From the NCBI GenBank assembly GCA_910586305.1, contig CAJUGS010000001.1, positions 51,544 through 115,543 of the forward strand: a stretch of 64,000 bases of DNA. The letters run 5' to 3'. The translations under genes were made by a program, and so were the position numbers. Below, one piece after another: positions 50,537 to 59,301 of this stretch. The notes beneath the pieces are model-generated. The model had not been told where the DNA came from and made no database searches. It saw only the letters and a program-made list of their open reading frames with translations. Each line of letters opens with the position of its first letter. The first letter of the stretch is position 1. The DNA is from an uncultured Duncaniella sp. Its GTDB lineage: Bacteria; Bacteroidota; Bacteroidia; Bacteroidales; Muribaculaceae.

Positions 50537-52537
50537 TTATTTTGCCGGTGTGAAGATTGCGCCCCACCCGCCTCCTGCGGCCATGGCGGCTTTTGCCACG
50601 GTGGCCGATGTGACTTTGCACTCGGTGCGGCGACAGTCGGCTCCGTTGCGGTCGGTGTTGGCTCCGTCGCTCATTATCACGGCGTCGTATGTCACGCCCG
50701 GTGTGAGGAACGACAGTGGCAGGTCAAGACTGCGCGGAGTGGTGGATGTCATGGCACCGATATACCAGATGTCGCCTTTCCGGCGGGCTATTGCCACATA
50801 TTCGCCCACCTCGCCGGCTATGACTTCGGTCCGGTCGAAAGCTGTGGGTATGGCCGAGATGAAATCGAGGCTTTCCGGATTGGATCTGTAGGCGTGGGGT
50901 GAGTCGGCAAGCATTTGGAGCGGTGCCTCGTAGACCACGTACATGGCGAGCTGGTGTGCCCGTGTGCCAAAGCTCATGGGGGTGTCGTTGATGCTGCGGT
51001 AGTTGCCGGGCGCGGCATTGGTCATTGCCCCGGGTGTATAGTCCATCGGGCCGGCGGCCATGCGGATGAATGGCGCTGTGACATCGTAGCGCATCACGTC
51101 TACAGCCGGCTGTCCGTCCTTCACACCCAGCCATTTGTAGTTTTCAAGGCCTTTCACTCCCTCGAAGTTCACCACGTTGGGATAGGTCCGCTGTATTCCC
51201 GTGGCTTTCATGCCGTGGAGGTCGAGCAGCAGCCTGTGGTCGGCTGCAAGGCGGGCTATTTCTGTCATTGACTCCACCACCGCCTGATCGTCGCGGTCGA
51301 AGAAGTCGACCTTGAATCCGGCTATTCCCAGCCTGGAGTAGTGGGGTATCGCTGTCTCTTTCTCCTTGTCCATGTCGCGCCAGCGGGCCCATAATATCAC
51401 GCCTACGTTCTTCTGCCTTCCGTAGTCGACCACTTCCTTTATGTCGAGTTCCTTCACAGGGTCCATCAGTGATTCTTTGCTCCAGCCTTCGTCGATTATG
51501 ATGTATTCGAGATTGTTCTCGGAGGCGAAGTCGATATAGTGCTTGTAGGTGTCGGTGTTGATTCCTGCGGGGAAGTCTACTCCTATCACGTTCCAGTTGT
51601 TCCACCAGTCCCAGGCCACTTTGCCGGGTTTGATCCATGAGGTGTCGTCGATGCGGCATGGAGAAGCGAGGCGCTGGGCCATATCGTTGTCAGCCAGCTG
51701 TCGGTCGTCGGTGGTGACTGCTACCGCACGCCATGGCAGCGCGGTCTCGCCCGAGACCTTGGCTATATAGGGAGCGGTGGCTGTCGGGATGAGGTTGAGC
51801 CTGTTGAACCCTCCTATTTTCTCGGAGAGTGCGACTGGTGCGAAGTGACCTTCGACAGTGTTGGGGGTCGCTCCCTTCACAAGAAACATCCCGGGATATC
51901 CCTCCAGGCCGCCCTCCATCACCAGAGCCTTCTTTCCCTCGGGCAGAGAGACCAGCATCGGGACTATGGCGAGAGAATCGGCATACATATGTGAGATGGG
52001 CGACTCGTCGTAGTAGGACTCGAAGGAGAAACTGTAGGGGTAGGACGGGTCGCGCAGGTCGTTGACATAGGGGATGAATGCGTCATAGTCGCCGGCAAAG
52101 CTGAAAACCGCTTCTTCGGAGGCCACGGTCTTCTCTCCCTTGCCTCCGAGCACTATTCGGTAGGCGGCGCCGTCGTTGTAGGCGCGGAACACCACGGAGT
52201 AGTCGCCTTTCATTTTGAGGGTGAGCTGGTTGTAGCAATCGTCCACCGAGGCTTTCTTGTATATCGGTGTGTCGAATGATGTGCTGACGCTCTTGCGTGA
52301 GGCTTTTGCCACTTTGGGCTTTGTGCCGAGCACTTTGCCGTCGGCGAGAGTGATGGATATGGGCGATGGGGTGATTACAGAGGTGGTGCCGTGGTCCACC
52401 TCCCATGTGAGCCGGTCGGCTGCATCGACAGTCACTTTCAGAAGTCCGTCGGGCGATGCGAGTTCGTATTCTCCGGCAGTCATGACTGCCGGAAGCATGA
52501 GCAGCATTGTGTACTGAATGATTGGTTTGAATGTCAT
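50537..52537 (-). CDS. Family GH97 glycoside hydrolase, retaining (alpha-galactosidase-like) type
   Basis: About 666 residues from the ATG at 52537, which directly precedes a signal peptide (IIQYTMLLMLPAVMTAG); an open frame to 52639 adds a non-homologous tail. The N-terminal beta-sandwich (SPDGLLKVTV) is followed by the TIM barrel with YIIIDEGW, GVILWARW and the sequence FKVDFFDRDDQ. The Asp in KVDF is the nucleophile position of retaining GH97 enzymes such as alpha-galactosidase; inverting SusB-type alpha-glucosidases have other residues there. VNFEG holds the likely acid/base Glu. Calcium-binding Glu residues of the family appear present. Exact substrate not decided. Confidence 0.88.
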   Translation of the reverse strand: MTFKPIIQYTMLLMLPAVMTAGEYELASPDGLLKVTVDAADRLTWEVDHGTTSVITPSPISITLADGKVLGTKPKVAKASRKSVSTSFDTPIYKKASVDDCYNQLTLKMKGDYSVVFRAYNDGAAYRIVLGGKGEKTVASEEAVFSFAGDYDAFIPYVNDLRDPSYPYSFSFESYYDESPISHMYADSLAIVPMLVSLPEGKKALVMEGGLEGYPGMFLVKGATPNTVEGHFAPVALSEKIGGFNRLNLIPTATAPYIAKVSGETALPWRAVAVTTDDRQLADNDMAQRLASPCRIDDTSWIKPGKVAWDWWNNWNVIGVDFPAGINTDTYKHYIDFASENNLEYIIIDEGWSKESLMDPVKELDIKEVVDYGRQKNVGVILWARWRDMDKEKETAIPHYSRLGIAGFKVDFFDRDDQAVVESMTEIARLAADHRLLLDLHGMKATGIQRTYPNVVNFEGVKGLENYKWLGVKDGQPAVDVMRYDVTAPFIRMAAGPMDYTPGAMTNAAPGNYRSINDTPMSFGTRAHQLAMYVVYEAPLQMLADSPHAYRSNPESLDFISAIPTAFDRTEVIAGEVGEYVAIARRKGDIWYIGAMTSTTPRSLDLPLSFLTPGVTYDAVIMSDGANTDRNGADCRRTECKVTSATVAKAAMAAGGGWGAIFTPAK

Positions 52538-52575
52538 GGTTTGTATGGATCTGTTATGTTTTTCTTGTTCTCCTG

Positions 52576-52583
52576 CAAAGGTA
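52576..52583 (-). promoter_or_regulatory. -7 box for GH97
   Basis: TACCTTTG on the minus strand, 38 nt upstream of the chosen start, which supports that start over the one at 52639. -33 element weak. Confidence 0.55.
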
Positions 52584-52688
52584 TGGAAAATATCGGTAGT
52601 AGCATTGCCGGGCTGCCGATATTTTTCGCTGTGTTTCAAGCAAGAAGATGTCTCTCCAGTTGTGTAGCGGACTGTTTTTCCATATTGA

Positions 52689-52720
52689 TTTGCGCGAGGA
52701 TGGATTTTTTAGTATCTTTG
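52689..52720 (+). promoter_or_regulatory. Consensus promoter of the dnaN operon
   Basis: TTTG (52689-52692), 20-bp spacer, TATCTTTG (52713-52720); the dnaN ATG is 32 nt downstream. Confidence 0.85.
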
Positions 52721-52752
52721 TGAGTTAATAGAAACAAATAGTCTCCCTATAT

Positions 52753-53883
52753 ATGGAATTTTCAGTCCCCAGCAAGACGCTTCAGACGTTTGCATCAGCA
52801 GTCAGCAAGGTGATCAACGCCAAGAATGCGCTGACTATTCTCAACAACTTCCTGTTCTCCATTTCCGGGTCTACGCTCACCATTACCGCGTGTGACGGCG
52901 AGAATACTCTCTGTGCCCGCATTCCCATCATGGATGTCGAGGGTGAGGGTGAGTTTTGCATCGATGCCCGCCGTGTAGTGGAGCTGCTTCGCGTTATGCC
53001 CGAGCAGGAGCTGCACTTCGTCATTGACGACGCCACTCTGGCTGTTGAGATGAGCCACCCTGACGGTTCCTATAAGTTCATGGGCCTCTCCGGGTCGGAA
53101 TATCCGCGTTTCAAACGCGCAACGAGTGATAACGCCCAGACATTCAAGACTTCCGGCTCTACGATACTCCGCGGCCTGGAGTATACCGCGTTTGCTGCCG
53201 GCACAGACCTTCTGCGTCCCCAGATGATGGGTGTATACTGGGATATCAAGCCCGACCGTCTCATTTTCGTTGCCACAGATACCCACAAGCTCGTGAAGTT
53301 TGAGGACAACGGTTTTGCTCCCGGCTTTGAAGGCTCGTTTATCCTTCCCAATAAGTCGACCAACGTGTTCCGCTCTGTGTTCAGCAAGGACGAGGAGGTT
53401 ACCGTGACTCTCGATGCCGGCCAGGGTGTGACCTTTGAGACCGACACCTTTACCTTTGACTCTCGTCTTGTCAAGGGCCGTTTTCCCGACTATACCCGCG
53501 TGATACCCGAGACCAACCCCTTCACTCTGAGTGTCAACCGCTCGCTCTTCTCCAAGGCTGTTCGCCGTGTGAGCCTCTTCGTTGACGAGGGCCACGGCCT
53601 CATAAAGTTCCGCGTCACTCCCGAGAAGCTCACCATCAAGGCTTCCGACAACGAATACAATACCTCGGGTATCGAGACTCTCTCGGCCGATTTCACCGGC
53701 TCTGACATGGTGATAGGATTCAGCTCGAGCTATCTCCAGGAGCTTACCGCCGTGGTGTGGACCGACGACATCGTGTTCAAGCTGGCCGATCCTTCCCGCC
53801 CCGCCGTGATTCTGCCCACAGAGGACAAGCCTGAGACCAAGCTCACCATGCTCCTCATGCCGATGAACGTGACCGACTTCTGA
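52753..53883 (+). CDS. dnaN: DNA polymerase III beta subunit (sliding clamp)
   Basis: 376 residues, three repeated clamp domains. N-terminus MEFSVPSKTLQTFASAVSKV; the typical strands FCIDARRVVELLR, FILPNKSTNVFRSVF and RFPDYTRVIPETNP; C-terminus ending LLMPMNVTDF. It forms the ring that tethers polymerase III to DNA. The gene is not next to dnaA here; in Bacteroidetes dnaN heads this conserved cluster with exonuclease, coaBC, DUF4835, recN and rlmB. Driven by a consensus promoter. Confidence 0.97.
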   Translation: MEFSVPSKTLQTFASAVSKVINAKNALTILNNFLFSISGSTLTITACDGENTLCARIPIMDVEGEGEFCIDARRVVELLRVMPEQELHFVIDDATLAVEMSHPDGSYKFMGLSGSEYPRFKRATSDNAQTFKTSGSTILRGLEYTAFAAGTDLLRPQMMGVYWDIKPDRLIFVATDTHKLVKFEDNGFAPGFEGSFILPNKSTNVFRSVFSKDEEVTVTLDAGQGVTFETDTFTFDSRLVKGRFPDYTRVIPETNPFTLSVNRSLFSKAVRRVSLFVDEGHGLIKFRVTPEKLTIKASDNEYNTSGIETLSADFTGSDMVIGFSSSYLQELTAVVWTDDIVFKLADPSRPAVILPTEDKPETKLTMLLMPMNVTDF

Positions 53884-53897
53884 TTCTCCCGAAGAGT

Positions 53898-54659
53898 ATG
53901 CAGCTAAATCTCAAGAAACCCATAGTGTTCTTCGACCTGGAGACTACCGGTGTCGACATCACCCACGACCGCATCGTGGAAATCTCGCTCATCAAGGTGC
54001 TTCCTTCGGGCGAGGAGCTGGAGAAGACACGTCGCATCAACCCGGGCCGTCCCATTCCTCCCGAGGCTACCGCCGTCCACCACATCACCGACGAGGATGT
54101 GGCCGACTGTCCGCAGTTCAAGCAGATAGCCCGCTCTCTGGCCCAGGAACTCACCGGCTGCGACCTGGCCGGATACAATTCCAACCGGTTTGACATCCCC
54201 ATGCTCGACCAGGAGTTTCAGCGTGCCGGAGTGAAGTTTGACTTCTCCAAGGCGAGGTTTGTCGACGTGCAGACTATCTTCCACAAGAAGGAACAGCGCA
54301 CTCTCGTGGCTGCATACCGCTTCTATTGTGGCAAGGAACTCGACGGCGCGCACTCGGCCAATGCCGATACCCGCGCCACCCTCGAGGTGCTCAAGAGCCA
54401 GCTCGACCACTATGACGACCTCCCCAACGACATTGAGGAGCTGAGCAAGTTCTCTCAGATGAATCGCAATGTCGACTTCATGGGCCGCCTTGTCTACAAC
54501 GATGACGACAAGGAGGTGATCAACTTCGGAAAATACAAAGGCCGGCTGGCCGAAGAGGTGCTACGCAAGGATCCATCATACTACGACTGGATTCTTAAGG
54601 GCGACTTCGCCCAGAACACCAAGGACTGTTTCACCCGCATCAAGCTCCGCCTCAAATGA
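53898..54659 (+). CDS. DEDDh 3'-5' exonuclease, DnaQ/ExoX-like
   Basis: 253 residues. Exo I is FFDLETTG (D13, E15), Exo II includes YNSNRFDIPMLDQEF, and Exo III is HSANADTRAT with the catalytic His and Asp. A C-terminal domain of about 60 residues (VINFGKYKGRLAEEVL, PSYYDWILKGDF) resembles the ExoX-like/DUF3820 end. Likely role: proofreading or repair exonuclease next to the clamp, consistent with its position 14 nt after dnaN. Its stop overlaps the coaBC start (ATGA). Confidence 0.92.
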   Translation: MQLNLKKPIVFFDLETTGVDITHDRIVEISLIKVLPSGEELEKTRRINPGRPIPPEATAVHHITDEDVADCPQFKQIARSLAQELTGCDLAGYNSNRFDIPMLDQEFQRAGVKFDFSKARFVDVQTIFHKKEQRTLVAAYRFYCGKELDGAHSANADTRATLEVLKSQLDHYDDLPNDIEELSKFSQMNRNVDFMGRLVYNDDDKEVINFGKYKGRLAEEVLRKDPSYYDWILKGDFAQNTKDCFTRIKLRLK

Positions 54660-55864
54660 ACCCCTCCCCCCTGGCCGGAAAGCATATAGTGCTCGGCATC
54701 TGCGGCGGTATCGCCGCCTATAAGAGTGTGTCGCTTCTGCGTCTGCTGATCAAGGCCGGCGCCGAGGTACAGGTGGTCATTACCCCTGCCGGAAAGCAAT
54801 TCATAACTCCCGTCACCCTCTCGTCGCTCAGCCAGAAGCCTGTGGTGAGCGAGTTTTTCACGGCCAATACAGGTGAGTGGCACTCTCACGTCGACCTCGG
54901 ACTGTGGGCCGACTGCATGGTCATAGCTCCCGCCACGGCCTCGACCATAGGCAAGATGGCCCACGGAGTGGCCGACAATATGCTTGTCACCACCTATCTG
55001 TCGGCCAAGAGCCATGTCTTTGTGGCTCCGGCCATGGATCTTGACATGATGGCCCATCCCTCGACCACCGCTAACATTGAACTGCTCCGCTCGTACGGAA
55101 ACACCATAATAGAACCCGAGACAGGCTATCTCGCCAGCGGACTTACGGGAAAGGGTCGTATGGAGGAGCCTGAGAATATAGTGAAGGTGCTTGAAGGCTA
55201 CTTTGCCCGCTCCCTCACACTGGCCGGCAAGCGTGTGCTTGTCACTGCCGGACCCACCTATGAGAAGATTGACCCGGTGCGTTTCATCGGCAACTACTCT
55301 TCGGGCAAGATGGGCTATGCCCTGGCCGAGGAGTGTGCGGCCCGTGGAGCCGAGGTGACTCTCGTCAGCGGGCCTGTGTCAGTGACCACCAAGGACCCGC
55401 GGGTGAAGGTGGTGAAGGTGGAGAGCGCGCGAGAGATGCTTGCCGAGTGTGAGAAGGCGTTTCCCGCCTCGGACATTTCCATCATGTGTGCGGCTGTTGC
55501 CGACTATGCCCCGGCAGCAGTGGCCGACCGCAAGATAAAGCGCGAACACTCCGAAGTGCCTGTGATAGAGTTGGTGAAGAATCCCGATATCGCCGCTACT
55601 CTCGGAGCACGCAAGAAGCCTGGACAGATTCTTGCCGGATTTGCCCTGGAGACCGACAACGAGGCCTCGAACGCAGTCGAGAAGCTCGAGCGAAAGAATC
55701 TCGACCTCATTGTGCTCAACTCCATGCGCGACAAGGGCGCGGGATTCGGAACCGACACCAATAAGATAACCATCATAGACCGCGAGGGCTCACACCCCTA
55801 CCCTCTCAAATCCAAGACCGAAGTGGCCGCCGACATTGTCGACAGCATCCAGTCACGACTATGA
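54656..55864 (+). CDS. coaBC: Bifunctional phosphopantothenoylcysteine decarboxylase/phosphopantothenate--cysteine ligase
   Basis: 402-residue cytosolic fusion for two steps of coenzyme A synthesis. The N-terminal CoaC flavoprotein part has GICGGIAAYKS and the catalytic His78 in HVDLGLWAD; the C-terminal CoaB part starts near LAGKRVLVTAGPTYEKIDPVR with NYSSGKMG and AAVADYAP. Two CoaC motifs differ from the textbook: PXMNXXMW reads PAMDLDMM, and the ACG loop that holds the catalytic Cys in E. coli reads LASGLTGKGRM with Ser. This is probably a lineage trait rather than decay, since the rest is intact. Overlaps genes on both sides by four bases. Confidence 0.95.
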   Translation: MNPSPLAGKHIVLGICGGIAAYKSVSLLRLLIKAGAEVQVVITPAGKQFITPVTLSSLSQKPVVSEFFTANTGEWHSHVDLGLWADCMVIAPATASTIGKMAHGVADNMLVTTYLSAKSHVFVAPAMDLDMMAHPSTTANIELLRSYGNTIIEPETGYLASGLTGKGRMEEPENIVKVLEGYFARSLTLAGKRVLVTAGPTYEKIDPVRFIGNYSSGKMGYALAEECAARGAEVTLVSGPVSVTTKDPRVKVVKVESAREMLAECEKAFPASDISIMCAAVADYAPAAVADRKIKREHSEVPVIELVKNPDIAATLGARKKPGQILAGFALETDNEASNAVEKLERKNLDLIVLNSMRDKGAGFGTDTNKITIIDREGSHPYPLKSKTEVAADIVDSIQSRL

Positions 55865-56775
55865 AGCATTTCCTCCTCTTCCTCAGCTTCTGTCTGTCAG
55901 TGCTCCTGCCCGTCCGGGCCCAGGAGCTCAACTGCCGTGTGGAGGTGAACACCTCGCAGCTCGAAGGCACCAACAAACAGATATTCCAGACCCTGCAGAG
56001 CGCGCTAAACGACTATGTGAACACCACTAAGTGGAGTCCGGCGCAGATTTCGCCGAACGAGCGCATAGAGTGTACCCTATTCTTCAACATCGTTGAGTAC
56101 GACGAAGGATCGGGGGCAATGAAGGGCACTCTCCAGGTTCAGAGCACACGCCCGGTCTACAACTCATCCTACACCACCACGCTCATCAACTTCCGCGACA
56201 ACGTGGAGTTTTCCTACACCGAGAACGAGCCTCTCGTATTCAACGAGACAAATATGGAGAGCCAGCTCACCCAGATAGTCAACTTCTATGTCTATCTCAT
56301 TCTGGCCCTTGACTTCGACAGCTTCTCGCCCAAGGGCGGCGACCCGTTTTTCGAGCGTCTGGAGACCATCGTGCACCAGGGACAGTCGTCGGGCGAGACT
56401 GGATGGAAGGCGTTTGAGGACAACAAGAACCGTGCAGCAGTGCTGGGCGCGTTCACCGATCCCTCCACGCGCAGCCTTCGTGACCTCGTCTATCGGTATC
56501 ACCTGCAGGGACTCGACCAGATGTCGGTGAGCCCCGACAAGGGTAGGAAGACCATAGACACCTCGCTCGACATCCTCACCGAGATCTACCGTGTCTCACC
56601 CATGTCGGTGGGCCTTTCCATGTTCCGCGATGCCAAGCTCGACGAGCTTGTCAACATCTATTCCAAAGCTACACCCGAAGAGCACCAGCACGCCTACGAC
56701 GTGCTCTCGCCCCTCTACCCTACCGATGGCGACCGCATAGAGAAAATCAAGAAGGGTGACGAGAACTCACGATAA
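55861..56775 (+). CDS. DUF4835 exported protein
   Basis: 304 residues with a signal peptide (FLLFLSFCLSVLLPVRAQ). The mature start ELNCRVEVNTSQLEGTNKQ, then FRDNVEFSYTENEPLVFN and YVYLILALDFDSF, match the Bacteroidetes family DUF4835. Some databases connect this family with the type IX secretion system (PorD); I cannot verify that from sequence. Always found between coaBC and recN in this phylum, as here. It overlaps coaBC by four bases. Likely periplasmic or outer-membrane associated. Confidence 0.88.
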   Translation: MKHFLLFLSFCLSVLLPVRAQELNCRVEVNTSQLEGTNKQIFQTLQSALNDYVNTTKWSPAQISPNERIECTLFFNIVEYDEGSGAMKGTLQVQSTRPVYNSSYTTTLINFRDNVEFSYTENEPLVFNETNMESQLTQIVNFYVYLILALDFDSFSPKGGDPFFERLETIVHQGQSSGETGWKAFEDNKNRAAVLGAFTDPSTRSLRDLVYRYHLQGLDQMSVSPDKGRKTIDTSLDILTEIYRVSPMSVGLSMFRDAKLDELVNIYSKATPEEHQHAYDVLSPLYPTDGDRIEKIKKGDENSR

Positions 56776-56801
56776 TCCCCCAGCCTATTCCACCAACAGC
56801 C

Positions 56802-58463
56802 ATGCTCGAATCGCTCCATATATCCAACTATGCTCTTATCGACCGTCTCGACATCGAGTTTCACCGAGGGTTCAACGTAATCACCGGCGAGACCGGCGCG
56901 GGCAAGTCGATAATGCTCGGCGCCCTCTCTCTCATACTTGGCGGGAGGGCTGACTCGCGCGTAGTCACCGACCCTTCGGCCAAGAGTGTCATAGAGGCAG
57001 TCTTCACCGTCGATGGCGACAGTTCTCTGCGCGACTATTGCCTGGCTGCCGATCTGGAATGGGACGACGAGAAGTGTATCCTGCGCCGCGAGGTGGCTCC
57101 GGCAGGGCGTTCGAGAGCGTTTGTCAACGATTCACCCGTGCCTCTCGGCAAGCTCCAGGCTGTGGCCATGAGGCTCATTGATATCCATTCGCAACATCAG
57201 AACCAGCTCCTCGCAACTCCTGAGTTCCAGCTGAGGGTGATAGACACCCTTGCCGGAAACCGCGACCGCCTCGAGGAGTACGGACGGCGTTTCGGCCGTC
57301 TGCGCGAGGCTATCCGCACTCTCAAGGCCATGCGTGCCCGTGTGGAGAAGATACGCGAGGATGAGGAATATACCCGCTTCCAGCTCGAGCAGATAGAAGA
57401 GCTGTCGCTCACTCCCGGCGAGCAGGCCGAGCTTGAGCGCGAGCGTGAGACCATGGCCAATCTCACCACCATCAAGATGGCACTCGGGCGTGCCGTTGGC
57501 GCCCTGTCGACGGCCGAGGACAATGCTCTCTCCCTCATAGAGAGTGCGTCTGATGCCTGCGACGATCTCGACTCCGTGCTTCCGGCCGCCGACGACATCC
57601 CCGGCCGTCTCGAAAGCGTGCGCATAGAGATAGCCGACATCGCGTCCACCCTCGAGGGTATCGACGAGTCACTCACGGCCGATCCGGCCACCCTCATGGC
57701 AATAGAGGAACGGCTCAACAGCATCTATGGTCTCTGCCACAAGCATCATGTGGACGATGCCGACGCTCTGATAGAGCTGCGCGAAACTCTGCGTGAGAAG
57801 CTCCGCGCGCTCGACACCTCCGACGAGGCCATCGGTGTGCTTGAGCGCGATGCACGCCGTGCCAAGGCTCTTGCAGCCGAGACCGCCCGCGAGATATCGG
57901 AGGCCCGCAAGGAGGCTGCTGTCAAGTTTGCCGAAACTCTCCGTGAGGTGGCTATGCCTCTGGGTATGCGCAATCTGCGAGTGGAGGTGCAGGTGCTTCC
58001 GGCCGACATGACCGCCACCGGAATAGATGCCGTGCAGTTCATGGTGGCTTTCAACAAGAACCAGCCCCTCATGCCCGTGGGCGCGACAGCGTCGGGTGGC
58101 GAGATATCACGACTGATGCTTTCCATCAAGACCATCATAGCATCGAGTGTCAGGCTCCCGAGCATCATCTTTGACGAGATCGACACCGGAGTGTCGGGCG
58201 ACGTGGCCGCACGTATGGGCGACATGATGCGCCGCATATCCCGTTCCATCCAGGTCACTACCATCACCCACCTGCCCCAGGTGGCCGCCAAGGGCGACAG
58301 CCATTTCAAGGTCTACAAGGAGGATGACGAGCATTCCACCCACACCCGTATAGCTCCGCTCGGCGAGGCTGAACGCGTGGAGGCCATCGCGGCTATGCTT
58401 GGCGGAAGTTCGGTCGACAAGGCTGCTCTCGCCGCCGCCCGCTCTCTGCTGAAATCAAAATAG
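56802..58463 (+). CDS. recN: DNA repair protein RecN
   Basis: 553-residue SMC-like ATPase for double-strand break repair. Walker A GETGAGKS at residues 29-36, near-N-terminal motif LHISNYALIDRLDIEF, then two coiled-coil arms (about 150-370), the ABC signature ASGGEISRLMLSIK and Walker B PSIIFDEIDTGVSG near the C-terminus, and the His motif ITHLPQVAAKGD. It starts 26 nt after DUF4835 and belongs to the dnaN operon. Confidence 0.97.
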   Translation: MLESLHISNYALIDRLDIEFHRGFNVITGETGAGKSIMLGALSLILGGRADSRVVTDPSAKSVIEAVFTVDGDSSLRDYCLAADLEWDDEKCILRREVAPAGRSRAFVNDSPVPLGKLQAVAMRLIDIHSQHQNQLLATPEFQLRVIDTLAGNRDRLEEYGRRFGRLREAIRTLKAMRARVEKIREDEEYTRFQLEQIEELSLTPGEQAELERERETMANLTTIKMALGRAVGALSTAEDNALSLIESASDACDDLDSVLPAADDIPGRLESVRIEIADIASTLEGIDESLTADPATLMAIEERLNSIYGLCHKHHVDDADALIELRETLREKLRALDTSDEAIGVLERDARRAKALAAETAREISEARKEAAVKFAETLREVAMPLGMRNLRVEVQVLPADMTATGIDAVQFMVAFNKNQPLMPVGATASGGEISRLMLSIKTIIASSVRLPSIIFDEIDTGVSGDVAARMGDMMRRISRSIQVTTITHLPQVAAKGDSHFKVYKEDDEHSTHTRIAPLGEAERVEAIAAMLGGSSVDKAALAAARSLLKSK

Positions 58464-58475
58464 ACAACAATACAT

Positions 58476-59231
58476 ATGACATCTGAAGACTATATCTACG
58501 GCATCCGTGCCGTCATGGAGGCCATAGAGGCCGGCAAGGAAATCGACAAGATATTCATCTCCAAGGAGCTCCACGGCGAGCTTGCCTCCGAACTCCTGGC
58601 CATGGCCCGCGAGAGCCGCATAATTGTGCAGCGAGTGCCGCCGGAACGCATCAACCGCATCACGCGAAAGAATCACCAGGGTGTGCTGGCTATGATGGCC
58701 GCTGTCACATACCACCGTCTGGACCATCTTGTGCCGGAGCTATATGAGGCCGGGATGCTTCCTTTCATAGTGCTCCTCGACGGTATCACCGATGTGCGCA
58801 ACTTCGGAGCCATAGCGCGTACCTGCGAGTGTGCGGGAGTCGACGCTATCGTTATACCAGACCGCGGAAGTGTGTCGGTGGGAGGCGATGCCATTAAGAC
58901 ATCGGCCGGAGCGTTGCACCATATCCCCGTGTGCCGGTGCAATTCCATAGCCTGGGCTGCCAAGTTCCTGCGTGAGAACGGCTATAATGTCGTGGCTGTA
59001 TCGGAGAAGGCCGATTTCCCCTATACCGAGGGTAATTATACCGATCCGGTGGCTCTTGTGATGGGTGCTGAGGACACCGGCATATCTCCCGAGGTGATGA
59101 AGCACTGCAGTTCGAAGGTCTCTATTCCGATGTTTGGCAACATCGGCTCACTCAATGTCTCGGTGGCTGCCGGAGTAATGATCTACGAGGTTGTGCGCCA
59201 GCGTCTTGCCGCCAATATGGAGATTGTCTGA
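58476..59231 (+). CDS. rlmB: SPOUT-family rRNA 2'-O-methyltransferase (RlmB/TrmH type)
   Basis: 251 residues. N-terminal substrate-binding domain (IYGIRAVMEAIEAGKEIDKI), then the SPOUT knot with motif 1 VRNFGAIARTCECAGVDAIV, motif 2 LVMGAEDTGIS and motif 3 IPMFGNIGSLNVSVAAGV. It probably methylates the 2'-OH of a 23S rRNA guanosine (G2251 in E. coli numbering). Last gene of the dnaN operon, followed by a terminator. Confidence 0.92.
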   Translation: MTSEDYIYGIRAVMEAIEAGKEIDKIFISKELHGELASELLAMARESRIIVQRVPPERINRITRKNHQGVLAMMAAVTYHRLDHLVPELYEAGMLPFIVLLDGITDVRNFGAIARTCECAGVDAIVIPDRGSVSVGGDAIKTSAGALHHIPVCRCNSIAWAAKFLRENGYNVVAVSEKADFPYTEGNYTDPVALVMGAEDTGISPEVMKHCSSKVSIPMFGNIGSLNVSVAAGVMIYEVVRQRLAANMEIV

Positions 59232-59250
59232 CAAGAATGATATAAACTAA

Positions 59251-59291
59251 ACAGAGCGTCCGCCAAGTCTCAGACCTGACGGACGCTCTGT
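59251..59291. terminator. Terminator hairpin between rlmB and the serpin gene
   Basis: 12-base perfect arms 59251-59262 and 59280-59291 with a 17-nt loop, between convergent genes. Confidence 0.8.
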
Positions 59292-59301
59292 CTGTATCAC
59301 A

